NCBI RefSeq assembly: GCF_000189635.1 | Contig: NW_002475926.1 | Location: 1 to 64,000, forward strand | DNA length: 64,000 nt | Direction: 5' to 3' | From: Tetrahymena thermophila SB210 | Taxonomy: Eukaryota; Ciliophora; Oligohymenophorea; Hymenostomatida; Tetrahymenidae | Part shown: positions 22,931 to 34,702 of the stretch, one piece after another | How the letters are laid out: every line of letters starts with the position of its first letter | Position numbering within the stretch: the first letter of the stretch is position 1 | Made by a program: the position numbers and the translations under genes | Notes under the pieces: model-generated | What the model saw: the letters and a program-made list of their open reading frames with translations, nothing else | What the model was told of the DNA's origin: nothing | Database searches by the model: none

Positions 22931-25900
22931 TCATATTAAAAGCTATTCTTACAATAGATTAAAAAGTACGGATTGGCTTATTGGTTTTGATATGAAAAAA
23001 TCTGATCCACTTTATTGGGCTTTGATCTTAGAAGCTATGTCAATAAAGGCAGAGCAAGTTATTACTATAACTTTACTCATTTAATGTTATTTTGAATACT
23101 ATTTTATTTCATAGGTGGCTTCAAATCCATTTTTAATGGGCATATTTAAGTCCATCAATATCAAGCTGTAGGAATTCTATCCACAAGAAAGGCATTTCTT
23201 TTTTTATTTAAATTTTTCAACTCCTTCTTCGCCATTTAGAGCAGTGTCACAATTAATTTATTTTGCTTTTAAAATTTATTTCATGACAAAGTGATTAAAA
23301 GGTTCATCATCCACACATAACACCTTAACACAGCATGGTGAACTAAGTTTGATTAAAGAAGGCTGTTTATCGTTAAATGTGCTGAATTCTCCCACAATAT
23401 TTGGTTTTTCGTTTTCTAGCCTCTCATCAGCAATATCTTCTTAAAAAGAATATTATTTATTTAGACAAGATTCTGTTGAGTTTTCTATTTTAGAATCGGA
23501 CTCTTCTCTAATTTCTTTATCGCATTTGAAATCAATTTTAAATTATCCCTTATTTTGTGTGTTCTAATTGGAAATTTCTTCTTTTGTAGATATGATTGTA
23601 TTGTTTTCATTTTATTTTATTGGAATTTCTTAACTGACTGATTAGATTAGTTGTAAAGGTTGGAAGTTGCTATTTTAAATCTTAAAAGAATTCTAATTTT
23701 ATATAGGTAAATCACTTCCGTTTTGTGATCTATCCCTATTCAAAGGTAGAGATTAATCATCTTAAGCTCCAAATGTTATTCTAGTTTTTCTACTCACAAA
23801 GCTATTAGTATTGATGTTTATACTTGAACAACTTTACCTCTTTACACTAGATTATCTTTTTAATATGTCTTCTTATGCCTCATTAAGCATTTTTTGTTCT
23901 TCAACTTTATTAGAAAAAAAAGCAATATCCACATTAAAGTGTGGTGTATTTAAATTTTCAGTATGCTTAATATGGAGAGAAGTCTTTGGTCTAAGACTAT
24001 CTAATCTACTAGAGGGTTAAATTTTTTTGGAAGTAGATAACTTTTCTTCAATAATCTCTTATTTGACTGACTCTTACTTTATATTCTAAAGAGAAATAGG
24101 TTCTTAAATTTGATTATTTTTTGATTATTCCATAACTTTACGTTAAGAAAAAACTTGTTAAAACTCATTTAAATCAGAGTTAATTGATGATATATTCTAA
24201 TTTGTTGTATTTTGATTTTATTACATAATTTACTATTACTAAGTGATATTTTTTGAACTGTTTTAAGTTTAGCTTTATCTTTTTTATTAACTATTTTAAA
24301 TTTTAGAATTTAATTCATTATAATTATTCCGATTTTAAGGATTTTAAGGAGTTTTAGGGATTAGAGTGAAATGACTTTTTTTCCCACATAAAAACTAAAG
24401 TGGAGAAACACTTCCGGCGAGTTAGTTATAGGTTAAAGGGGTTCCTATTAAAGACTCATTTATGTCCTACTCTTCTTAGTTTTACTGTTATTAGTTTTAA
24501 GATCCAGAACCACCTCCAGCTCTTAAAAATAGCATATTTTTAAAAAGATTTTCAACCTGATACTCCTCAGTCTGCTATTCGAAAAATTGAGCATTCTAAA
24601 AATTGTAATTGAGAGTGTTAAAGCTAGAGTTTAAAGAATTAGGGCCTTATTGACTCTGTAAATTATTAGTAATTTACTGTATTTGCATTTGTACATTAGT
24701 ATTAGAGTTGGGAATTTAAGAGTGATGAGCACTAGACACACTTTATTAGTTTTGATTTATGGCAAATAAATTTTAACTTAATGTCATTGAAGCTTAATAA
24801 ATGTTATTTTTAGCCAAATTTGCGCTACCACCTTATTGTGGTTATTACTAATTAATTAAGATAACCTGTTAAGATGCCTATAAAGACATGAAAGGGTTTA
24901 AGCTAATTGTTTTAGAAACTGCTGGTAATTCATTAGGACTGTTAATTTTAGATGAAGAAGGTACATTGTGTATTAGAGATGAATCTGCTAGGTTATTATC
25001 ATAAACAGCTGTATTGTCAAGTATTGTTGGTAAATGGTTAAGGATTGCTTCATTGAACTATGATGGATTCAATTTCATGGTTTATAATCTTTATTTTTAG
25101 AATGCTTAGCACTCCACAAAAAATCTAAAAATTGTACCTGATGCGCTTTCATTATTTCTTTCAAACTAAATTCCTAAATTTTCTCTACCACTTAATTTAA
25201 TAGCGATAAGATTGGATACACAAAGACCACCAACTCCGTTTCCCAGAGAATTTTTACTGATTGACTCATTACAAAATCCATAATTAAGTAAATGTATTAA
25301 CTTCTTAGATTCGCTTTCATCAAGTCCGACACCAGTGTCTTTTACTTTAATACCTAATAAGAATATTTTCTAAACATAGTTTGATTCGTATAAATTATGA
25401 GATTTCTCTGTCTTTGGAGTCGTAGGATTGTTGCTATAAACAGCTTAAATTTTAAGTTCAACAGTGATTTTACCATGCTAAGTATATTTTATTGCATTTC
25501 TAATCATAGTCATAAGTATAGATTAGATGCGGTGTTTATCTTGGTAAATAAACTCTGGTAATTATGGGTCAATATAAAAATCAAAGGATAGTTTTTTATA
25601 TTCTATTTGCAATCTAAATAACTACATTATTTCTTCTTTAAATTTTAATAAGCTGAATTTTTCAATTTGCAAAACGAATGTATTTTATAGAATCATATGA
25701 TGATCTAAAATGTCATTAATCAAATATTAAATAACTGCTGAATTGTACCGTATAGGTTTTATCAATTATTCTCCTGATTCTTAGTTCATTTAACCCAATG
25801 CTACTTCTGAGAGGTTATTGATACAGTTTAAAGCAGTACCAAACTCATGTGAAACCGATTAAAACGAGTCTATGAAAAGTTTTTTCACTAAGAGAACTTC

Positions 25901-28900
25901 CGCCTTACTCCTATTTTATTCTTCGTGCAAACTGTGAACAAAGTACACATTTTCAAAAAAGCTTGCTGAGAAATCTCTTCTAAACACTAATCTGATCTTT
26001 TCACTAGTTAATCAATTGAAATAAATTTAATATAGAGAAAATAGATATAAAATTCAGAATCAGAAATGAAAAATATAAAGCAAAGCTAATTTAATAATTA
26101 AATTAACAGGAAAATTAGTAAATAAATTAATAAATACTTTTGAAAAGAGTACAAATTAGAAACTTCGACTGTTTTTGAAGGACTGAATACTTTTTCGCCT
26201 TTCATTGGATTTACAATAATATCAATAGAAATATTGTCTAGATTAAATTTTTTAATAGAGCAACAAAAATTATCACTTAATTTTCTTTAGTGAAATATGT
26301 TTGACTTTTAGTTATTTTTTGGTGTTTAATTTTTTTTATTTTTTATTATTTTTTTATTTTAGTTTTTTATGCTGTCACAATTTGGACATGAAGGAATGAA
26401 TTATATTTATGATCCCTTCATTATTCGGTATGTCACTTATGTGATTTCATTATCTTTTTCAAGTTCAAGTATGTTTTAAATTATTTTTTTTAGACTATTC
26501 ATAAAGCAGGGTCTTTCGAATTGATAAATATTTTGAACAAACTCTTCTTAAGATTTTTGTTAAATTAAATTGTCTTGCTTAAAAGATGTTTAGGAAGGAT
26601 CTCGCAGTTGCTAAAAGGAAGGAATAATTAATGTTTAAGGTGACTGTTTAGCTTGCTTGATTGGTTAATTAGGTTAAGATATTAGTTGTTTTAACTAAAC
26701 GGTAGGAAGTTAATGCTTTGTAGGGCTGCTTTACTTTAATTTACCATTTGAATTTTCTTCATAAGTTAGATCCTATGGGATATGATTTAAAGTCTGAATG
26801 GTATTTTAGATAGTCTATTACATTTCTGTTTGATTTTTTATGTCCGATTTGCTAATATTTATAAAACTTTTAGGGATTTAATTTGCTAATTAAATTTTAT
26901 TGCTACTTATTCCTTCATTTAAGACAAGTTCGTTTGCTGAATACTTGTAATTGCTTAATGTTGAATTAGAATTCAAGTTTAACCCGAAATGTATATTGCT
27001 AGACAAGCTTTTAATAGCAGCCTTTCTGTACCCTAAAAGAGCAGGAGATTAGGAAAAAGAGTTACGAGATGAATTGTTTTATGTTTATTTACTTTAATTT
27101 TTTATTATTTCTTATTTTTATTTAAATTCCAAAAGATTTTCATTATTAATATGATTTTCAGTTAATTGTTAATTTTTAAGATCATTAAAGGTGTGCTTTG
27201 TTTTATCTGTATTTGATGTTGTTGAAACTAATTTAAAATTAGATGTTGGATATTTTTAGCTTATTGTATCATGATGAAAAAATGATTTTATCAATTCCCT
27301 TTTCTTGTCTGATTCATAAAACTCAATTATTTACACATAAGTTGTTTCTAAAAGATACCTAAGCTCTTGCACTTACTTTTGATGTGCATCTTCACTGAAT
27401 TTTTGAAATCCTTTCTTTTTTTAATAATTACTTAAATTTCTTCTTTTTAAATTTTAGAGAGCTTTTGACTCAATTAATTTTTGAGATAAAAATGGCATTG
27501 CTTAACATTCTAGAGCTAAGGCATCATTACTAGTTGACTTAAAAATCTTTATACTATCAGAGTTCAGATATGATATTTTGGTGTCAATATACTTTTGTGT
27601 GTTGTTAAATAAATATTGATCTTTTCCATCTAAAAAAGCATTTTATGAAGAAGCCAATAGATCTATCAAATTGTTAGAATGGTGAATTATATTTAGATCT
27701 TTATCCAAGCTGATTATAGGATAAGTATCTGCTATTGGGACTTACTAGACCTGCTATAAAAAAGTATTCTTGTGAAACTAAAACTTTTCATTCTTTGCTA
27801 TATCTGAGAGTTTCTTATCACAATCTAATAAAAAAGGAAAATTAGGAGTAGATTTCATTGTTTTTTATTATTTATTTTAAACATTTAATTAGAAACGATC
27901 TGAAAGTTAACCTTATTAAGGCTTTTAATTATTTATTATGTTGAAATTTATATGCCTTTAGCTATTTAAAGGAGGAGATCCTTTTAATGAGCTTGTATTT
28001 AAAATATTTGCACAATTTTTTTCCATGTTAAATGTGAGATAGCTTTAAATTTTAAATCCATCACTTTATAGCATTTTACTATTTCCTTGCTTTGCAGTAA
28101 TATCTGCTATAGATACGTCATCTTTAAATTAAAAAGGATTGTTATTATTATCTTTACTTCCTATTTTGTCTATCAAAAATGGATTCTTTAATTACTTTGA
28201 AATATTTTTTTTATGAATTTATGATGTAGATGCAAAAAAATTATTTTGGCTTTGAGAAGCATCCATGGAAATGCTTAAGCTATGCTAAGAATTATTTCTA
28301 ATTGAGTTTAGCTTATTAGCTTAAATATTATTCTTGTCAGTTGAATCCTATTTCTATTTGCTCTTTCTATTTTTTAAAATATTATTTGCTTACTAACGTA
28401 AATCATTCATATCTAAATTATGTAAAGTGTACAATCCCTAAGTTATTGTTTAGATGTTGCTTTATTTATCGCTATTCTTATTTTAATTTGTTTACATGTT
28501 TTGAGTTTTTTCTTTTTTAATAAGATTGTATAAAACTTCTTCTTCCTTCTGACTGAGAGTTGTACAATCCTTCAGTTAGTTCTTTTTATACTTGGTATTA
28601 AAACATATGAATGGCAAAGAAATTGTGAATATTATTAAAATAATTTATCCTATCCCATAATAAAAGCATTCAGAAGTTTCGAGCATGGCTAAGACTATGC
28701 TCTCAAAGAGCATTAAAAATAAAAACCAGTTTTAAAGATAGTTTTTTATAATAGTTTATCTTAATGAGAAGTAGTATAAAAAAATAGCTGTAATATCAAA
28801 TGTTAGCCACTAAATTGATTAAAGTTAATCTTAAAGATAAAGAATCCAAAATAAATAATATAAGACATTAAATAGCTAGAGAAGCAGAGTAATATTATAT

Positions 28901-29382
28901 AAAACGATTTATCCATCCTTGTAGCGCTAATAATTTTAACTACAAAGAAGAGTAATTAAGGATATAAATATATAACCAAGTGAGAAAAAAGTTATTCCAA
29001 TATACATGTGCACTCTATTATATCCATTATCTTAATTGTTAAAAATGCTCTGTTAATCTGTAGTTTTTTTAAAAATAATTTTAAATTGAAAATGATATTT
29101 ACAATATAAGTTACTTAAATATTATACTGCGCATAAATGAGCTATTTAAATTAGCAAAACAAGATTATCTAAAAGAGAAGGAATATATTCTAATTATGAT
29201 TCACAAATTACGTTTAAAAAGAAATCATTTCCTTAATAAATAAATTAATGCTTTAAAGTTTTCTGCTTTATGGTGATAATTTCTTTATCTATTTAATCCT
29301 AATAACTATTTTATTCATTGATATTTATTTATAGGTTGCCATTCGCAGTTTAAGATGGTATCCAATTTTATTGAATTTCCAT
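22931..29382 (-). CDS. Membrane hybrid sensor histidine kinase with C-terminal receiver
   Basis: 2105 codons, two exons, one 134-bp intron (26004-26137, phase 2). The start is ATG at 29382 in GAAAATGGAA. Within the first 300 residues are about four or five hydrophobic segments (YIGITFFSLGYIFISLITLL and others). Residues of about 500-620 resemble a PAS-type sensor (TYPIISLDKDLNIIHHS), followed by a CPNC pair near 960. The DHp helix at about 1129 has the phosphoacceptor His in SVSHEFGTALN. The HATPase domain has N-box NAIKYT, G1 DTGVGLD (about 1305) and G2 GNGVGG. After some 600 low-complexity residues comes a complete receiver domain (about 1976-2100): VLCVDDEP, phospho-Asp in MDLNMP, ITCSA and the conserved Lys in ISKPI. 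It should autophosphorylate on His and pass phosphate to Asp in cis. The ligand is unknown. Confidence 0.88.
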
Positions 29383-32059
29383 TTTCACTCAAAAAATAAA
29401 TTATCTTTTTTTAAGAAACTCAAGAATACTCAAAAGAGAAAGTTAATACAACTATAAATGTTTATTTATTATTTACTTTTTCAAATAAAAAGTTATTTGA
29501 TTTTTTTTAATAATTTTGCTTATCAAGCAAGATAGATAGATAGACGATTATCATAATTCTTTGAAGTAAATTAAATAATTATTTGATGAACAAGTGAAAA
29601 TTTAAAATAACAAAATTAAGATTTCAATTTTTGTCTGATTTATCTGAAACAAAAGAAAATAGTAGATGAGCATAACAATCACAAGATTATTTATTATAAT
29701 TTCAAAATACTAAATTTACAAATAGTTTTTTTTTAACGTTAAAATAATATTCTAAACAAAGTAAGTTTTTTTATAAATTTTTTAATATTACTGTTTTATG
29801 AAGTATTTTAAGTGCAGATGATAAAAAACTAAGCTCATTTTTTCTTATTTAGATTTTCTATAATATTTAAATATAAGACATTATAAGCCTTACTAACTAT
29901 CTTATACTGTTTAATTAAATATTCTAATATAGAAAGATTTTATTTCCTTTTTTTTGTAAAACAAACTTTTAATCATAAAATTGGATTACAAAAGTACCAT
30001 ATTTATTTAATTTATTATGTTAATCACTATTTGTCATTTTTAAAAAAATATCTTACGTTATCTGCTTAATTACTTAATAGAGTAATTTTTTACATATATT
30101 TTTTCTTATTTCAGAAATAATTAAAAAATTAAGTTAGCAAATTTTAGATAATTAATTTGTTGTGAATTTGATTAAATTAAAAAGAAGGAAAATTTGATAT
30201 TTATTGAAGAAAAAGAAATTTAAAAACAAAAAAACTCAATTAAGATTGCATCAATTGATCAATTGTTCAGTTTAAGCTAAAAGAAAATTTAAATATTATA
30301 ACCTAATAGAGTATTTAAAAACAATATTTTTATTTAATTCTACATAAATATTAGATGACTACTTCTATTTATACAAATAAAAAATATTTACTAAATAATA
30401 GCTTTAAATTGGAATGGCTACTTTCTGAAACTATTTTATTTAGTTTAATAAATATAAAAATAATATGATTTATTTTTAAGTAATGCTTTGAATAAATAAT
30501 AATTTTGTTTAAAAATGAAGAAAATAAAAAATTCTATTAAAATTCATAAATTTTGGCTAATTTTGCTCTATTTTAACTAAAAATCCATAATTTGCTTAAT
30601 TAATATCTGTATTTAAATAACTTATTTATATAACTAAAAAACTTAATTAAATATTCCAGTTATAATTCTAAAGTTACTCACCTATTTATATGTTAATAGA
30701 GATAAATAAGAAGTAGGAATGCGAATATAATCTAATATAATATTCATTTTTTTCATCGCAGGATAAAATTTTCATCTCTTTAATTAGATCTGAAATAATT
30801 CTATTTTTTTTCATAAGCAAAATTATCATTCTTTTATTTTTTAGAAATATGATTGACTAATGCTATCTTGCTTAATGCTAAAAAAATAGATTTACTATAG
30901 TAAAAATCTATAATTTTTAAAGCTTATAATTGTTAAAAATAAATTAATACCATAGTACTTGGTATGTAATGAGTTTTTAAACTATTTAGCAAAGCAGCAT
31001 TAGCATATATTAATTTTATTTGGCAATTTTTAATTTCAAATCATAAAAAAATATGTGTTCAAATAGTAAAGAATGAGCAAAAAAAATTGGACTAATATTT
31101 ATAATGATAAAAAATAGATTTAAAAATAATAAATTTGAATTAATTGCTGTATTTAAATATAATAGAAATGAATACAACAGAAAAAAAAAAAATTTCAAAT
31201 GTCTTAATTGAATTTTCCTAAATTATCTATTCTATATTATATAATATAAATACTTACCTTATAAAATTAGTAAATAAACAAAAATTATTTAATATATTCA
31301 ATTATTAAATATTAAACTATTCTAATTCTCATTCTAAAAATAGCTTTTGATTCCCTAAATATAAATATTAGTTCTTTAAAATAAATTATAAATAAAAAAT
31401 ACATCCAAAAACACTAGATTCAATTTTATTTATTAAAAAGAAAGCTGAATGAAGATGTTCATATACAAATATTTTCTTTAAAATATATTGTGAATGCTTA
31501 TACAGATGTCATCAGAGAAAAAAGATCTAAAATTAAATATTGAATTTATACATACACATTCATCCTATTTATTTTAGTATTTATTTAGATAATTAAAAAG
31601 ATATTTATTATATAAATAACATATCTATCTATCAATCAATCTATTTCAATTCATTCATTAATATTTAATTTTTTTTGTTTGAAAAGCAAGAATATATAAA
31701 TAACTCAAACATGATTTATAGTTTTTTTATTCAATAAGGCTTGATTCCGTTCTATAAATATTTTAATAATAATTGTCAATTTAATAATTGTTAAATTACT
31801 TCGCACGTAATCAGATCAGTCAAATATCACTCTATATCAAAATTTTATTTATTATTAAGATAACTTCGAATGAAAGATATGACCCAGTTAAGCTTCTAGA
31901 TATTTCAACATCCTGCAAATTTATTTTCTATCCCTATCAAAAATTGCTATAAAAAATATCAGTTTGGCAAACAATTTTAATAAAAAAAAGTAAATAAAAA
32001 CAAATTAATTTTTAATATAGCAAAAAAAAAAAGTAGAAAGCAAACAAACACTAAAAGAA
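29383..32059. other. Long gene-poor region
   Basis: 2677 bp between divergent genes (histidine kinase and the EF-hand gene). It is extremely AT-rich with short tetranucleotide runs (GATA near 29535, ATCT near 31620). The only hint of coding is a minus-strand frame free of TGA from 31298 down to 30253 (see findings). The last 200 bp before the EF-hand gene are somewhat richer in GC and end in A-rich sequence, as expected for the leader of a highly expressed gene. Confidence 0.55.
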
Positions 32060-32683
32060 ATGGAACACCAAATCATCACCTAAAACGTCTACGCTCCTGA
32101 TACTGAAGCCAAGCTTGATGTTGCTAGAAAGCTTTTTGCTTAGTTTGATTCTAACAAGAACGGTACTTTAGATCCTAGCGAAGTTGCTGGACTCATCAAG
32201 ACTACTTTTGAAAATATGGGTGTTAAGGACTACAGCGTCACTGCTGATGATGTCAAGCTTTACATGAAGAGTGTTGATGTTGATAACAACGGTCTTGTTT
32301 CCTACTCTGAATACGAAGAATACGTCATTGCTTGCCTCAAGAAAGCTGGCTTCGACTGTGAAGTTAAGGAAAAGGTAAAAAGATCTGCCAAAAAGAGAGA
32401 CGCTGCTACTGAAATGAAGTTGGACGTTGCCAGAAGACTCTTCGCTAAGTACGACTCTGATAAGAGTGGTTAATTAGAAGAAAAGGAAGTTTATGGTGTC
32501 ATTACTGAAACCTATAAGCAAATGGGTATGGATTACAAGCCCACTGAAGCTGATGTTAAGCTTTGGATGTCCATGACTGATACTGATAAGAATGGAACTG
32601 TCTCTATTGTTGAATATGAAGATTTCGTCATTTCTGGTCTTAAGAAGGCTGGTTTCATGGTCAAGGAATTCACTCAAGCTTGA
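32060..32683 (+). CDS. TCBP-23: Four-EF-hand calcium-binding protein (TCBP-23)
   Basis: A single exon of 207 codons. Four canonical 12-residue EF loops start at residues 30 (DSNKNGTLDPSE), 73 (DVDNNGLVSYSE), 132 (DSDKSGQLEEKE) and 174 (DTDKNGTVSIVE). All have acidic positions 1 and 12 and Gly at 6, so all four should bind Ca2+. The two halves are similar (KLDVARKLFA versus KLDVARRLFA; both end LKKAGF), showing an internal duplication of an EF pair. From memory, the Tetrahymena 23-kDa calcium-binding protein has 207 residues and four EF hands, which fits; TCBP-25 is longer. Codon use differs from the neighbours, with many C- or G-ending codons (AAG, GTC, CTC, GCC) and only three TAA/TAG Gln codons. 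That is the signature of a highly expressed gene. It probably acts as a cytosolic or cortical Ca2+ sensor. Confidence 0.9.
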
Positions 32684-34702
32684 TCTTATTTTAATAAACA
32701 TATTTCAAATAAAAATTGAACTGTATTTGTGTATTTCATGTCATTTCTTAAAATTTTAAATGATTTTTTTAATATCGTTTCTTAAATTTCACCAAAAAAT
32801 TGTACTGATTAAAAAAAAAATCAGATTAGAATTAGAACAAAAAACAAAATTATCAAAAGATATTTATTTATTAATTTTCAAACAATAAAAAATAAACACT
32901 CTATCTAATCTAAATTCCCAACAAGTAAATTAAAAACTATCTTTGCCTTAATTATATGAGCTAGAACTATCATAAATACCAGTATATTAAAGGAAATTAG
33001 TTTTTTATCAAGTCCTAGCTTTTAAAATATAAAAATCTATTTACGATTTCATTTTCATATCTTTTATTAGCCTGATTATTTATTTATTTACTAACAAAAA
33101 CCTTTTATCCTTATTTAATTTAAAAACGATATTAAAAATATTCATTTTCGTTAACCAAAACACAACACAATATTTTTTTCTTAAAATATACTGATTTTTT
33201 TTAGAAATTTAATAAAGATTTTGATTTGTTTTTTTTTACACGTTTTTTAAAATAATAATTAAAAATAATTGTCGATTCGAGCGCATATTAGCCACACTAT
33301 TATTTTTTTAATTTACTCAACTATTCAAAGTACTTTTACAAAATTAAAAGGACTTTTGATACTATCTAATATTACTAAATTAATTAGTTTATATAATACT
33401 CGCATGAATTTGTACTTTTACTTCATCACCAAATATCTTTATAACAAACTATCTTTTGAAAACACTACTTAAAAAATTATATATAAATTTTAAATATTTT
33501 AACATTTATTATTCATCAAATAACTCTCTCAAATATACTATTTTCATAAAAATTAAAACAACTGGTCTTCAACATTTTTATTATTTCAAAAGCTTTGCAT
33601 TTAAAAATGTTCAAAAAATTATATTCAGATAAAATTCGATGTAACTTTGCATATTGATTTTTGCTACTTATTTACATAAAAATTATTCCAAACATACATA
33701 CATAAATTATCTTCTGTTATTTTTAGTATCTCAAATAAACTCCAAAAAAAAAAATTATGTTTTCAAATTAATTAGAATAATAAACACTTTTAGATTCATT
33801 TTATTTTCTAAAAAAATATAAAATTTTATAAGAGTTAATTCAAAATAACAGATAGGTTATTAGAATAAAAGTTAATTTAATTTAAAAAACAAAAAATTTT
33901 AGTAAATAATTAGAAATTAAATCGATTTTAAAATTTAATTTAAAAAACAGTCTACAGTAAATTATTTAGGTGTCAGATTTTCTTTTTTTAAATGGATATT
34001 AGATTATTTTTAAGCATTAAAAAACAAGATATACTGAATCAAATTATTATCTTTATTTTTAACCCATAAATTTTTTATAACAATTAACTTTTTATTTTTT
34101 TAATTTTTAATCCTTTTACAAACATTTTTTATTTATTTGATTTTTGTTAAGTAAAACAGTTAATATTTGTGGTGGATATTATTCTGGTTATCCCTTTTTT
34201 AATGATCTTTTAACTCATTTTGTTATTATGGAAGTAAGTAATGCTTAAGGCTTAAGAGTTTATTTATACGTAAATGTAAACATTCTTAAATATACCTCAA
34301 ATAAGGAGAAGATTGTTAGAAAAAAATCCAATAAACTAATTATTAATCTTTTGTTTTAAATTATTGTCAATATTCGATCACTTGCATATTATCATCAAAT
34401 TGTTTATAGAGTAGTCAATTAACCTTTTTTAAAAAAGTTAAAAACTTGATTTATTGAAATATAATATTCGCCCTTCATTCTATTAGTTAATTTTCAACAA
34501 GAAAAAATATAGTAATTTAAGAGAATAGCTTAATTTTAAGTAAATTTAAAGAAAAAGTATAAAATATTGATAAGCAAAATCAATTCGCTTAAAACAATAA
34601 GTTTAATTTATAAAGAGAGAGTGATAAAATACATAATTAAAAAGGAGTACTTCAACCCATTAACATAAAGAAGCTGTAGTCTTTGCTTAGATTTTCACTA
34701 GT
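32684..34702. other. Long gene-poor region
   Basis: 2019 bp between two plus-strand genes. It is very AT-rich with many homopolymer tracts. I found no frame, hairpin or RNA gene I would defend; one short Ser-start frame near 33270-33470 looks like chance. Confidence 0.55.
32693..32698 (+). other. Possible polyadenylation signal AATAAA
   Basis: AATAAA lies 10 bp after the TGA of the EF-hand gene, and a second AATAAA-like run follows shortly after. In DNA this AT-rich the hexamer occurs often by chance, so the call rests on its position only. Confidence 0.25.

Noticed and set aside
22857-24020. Two short plus-strand proteins
   Set aside because: They lie opposite the receiver domain and linker of the minus-strand histidine kinase, whose motifs are unambiguous.
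33269-33472. 67-residue protein
   Set aside because: Short, hydrophobic, no neighbours or domain; consistent with chance in AT-rich DNA.
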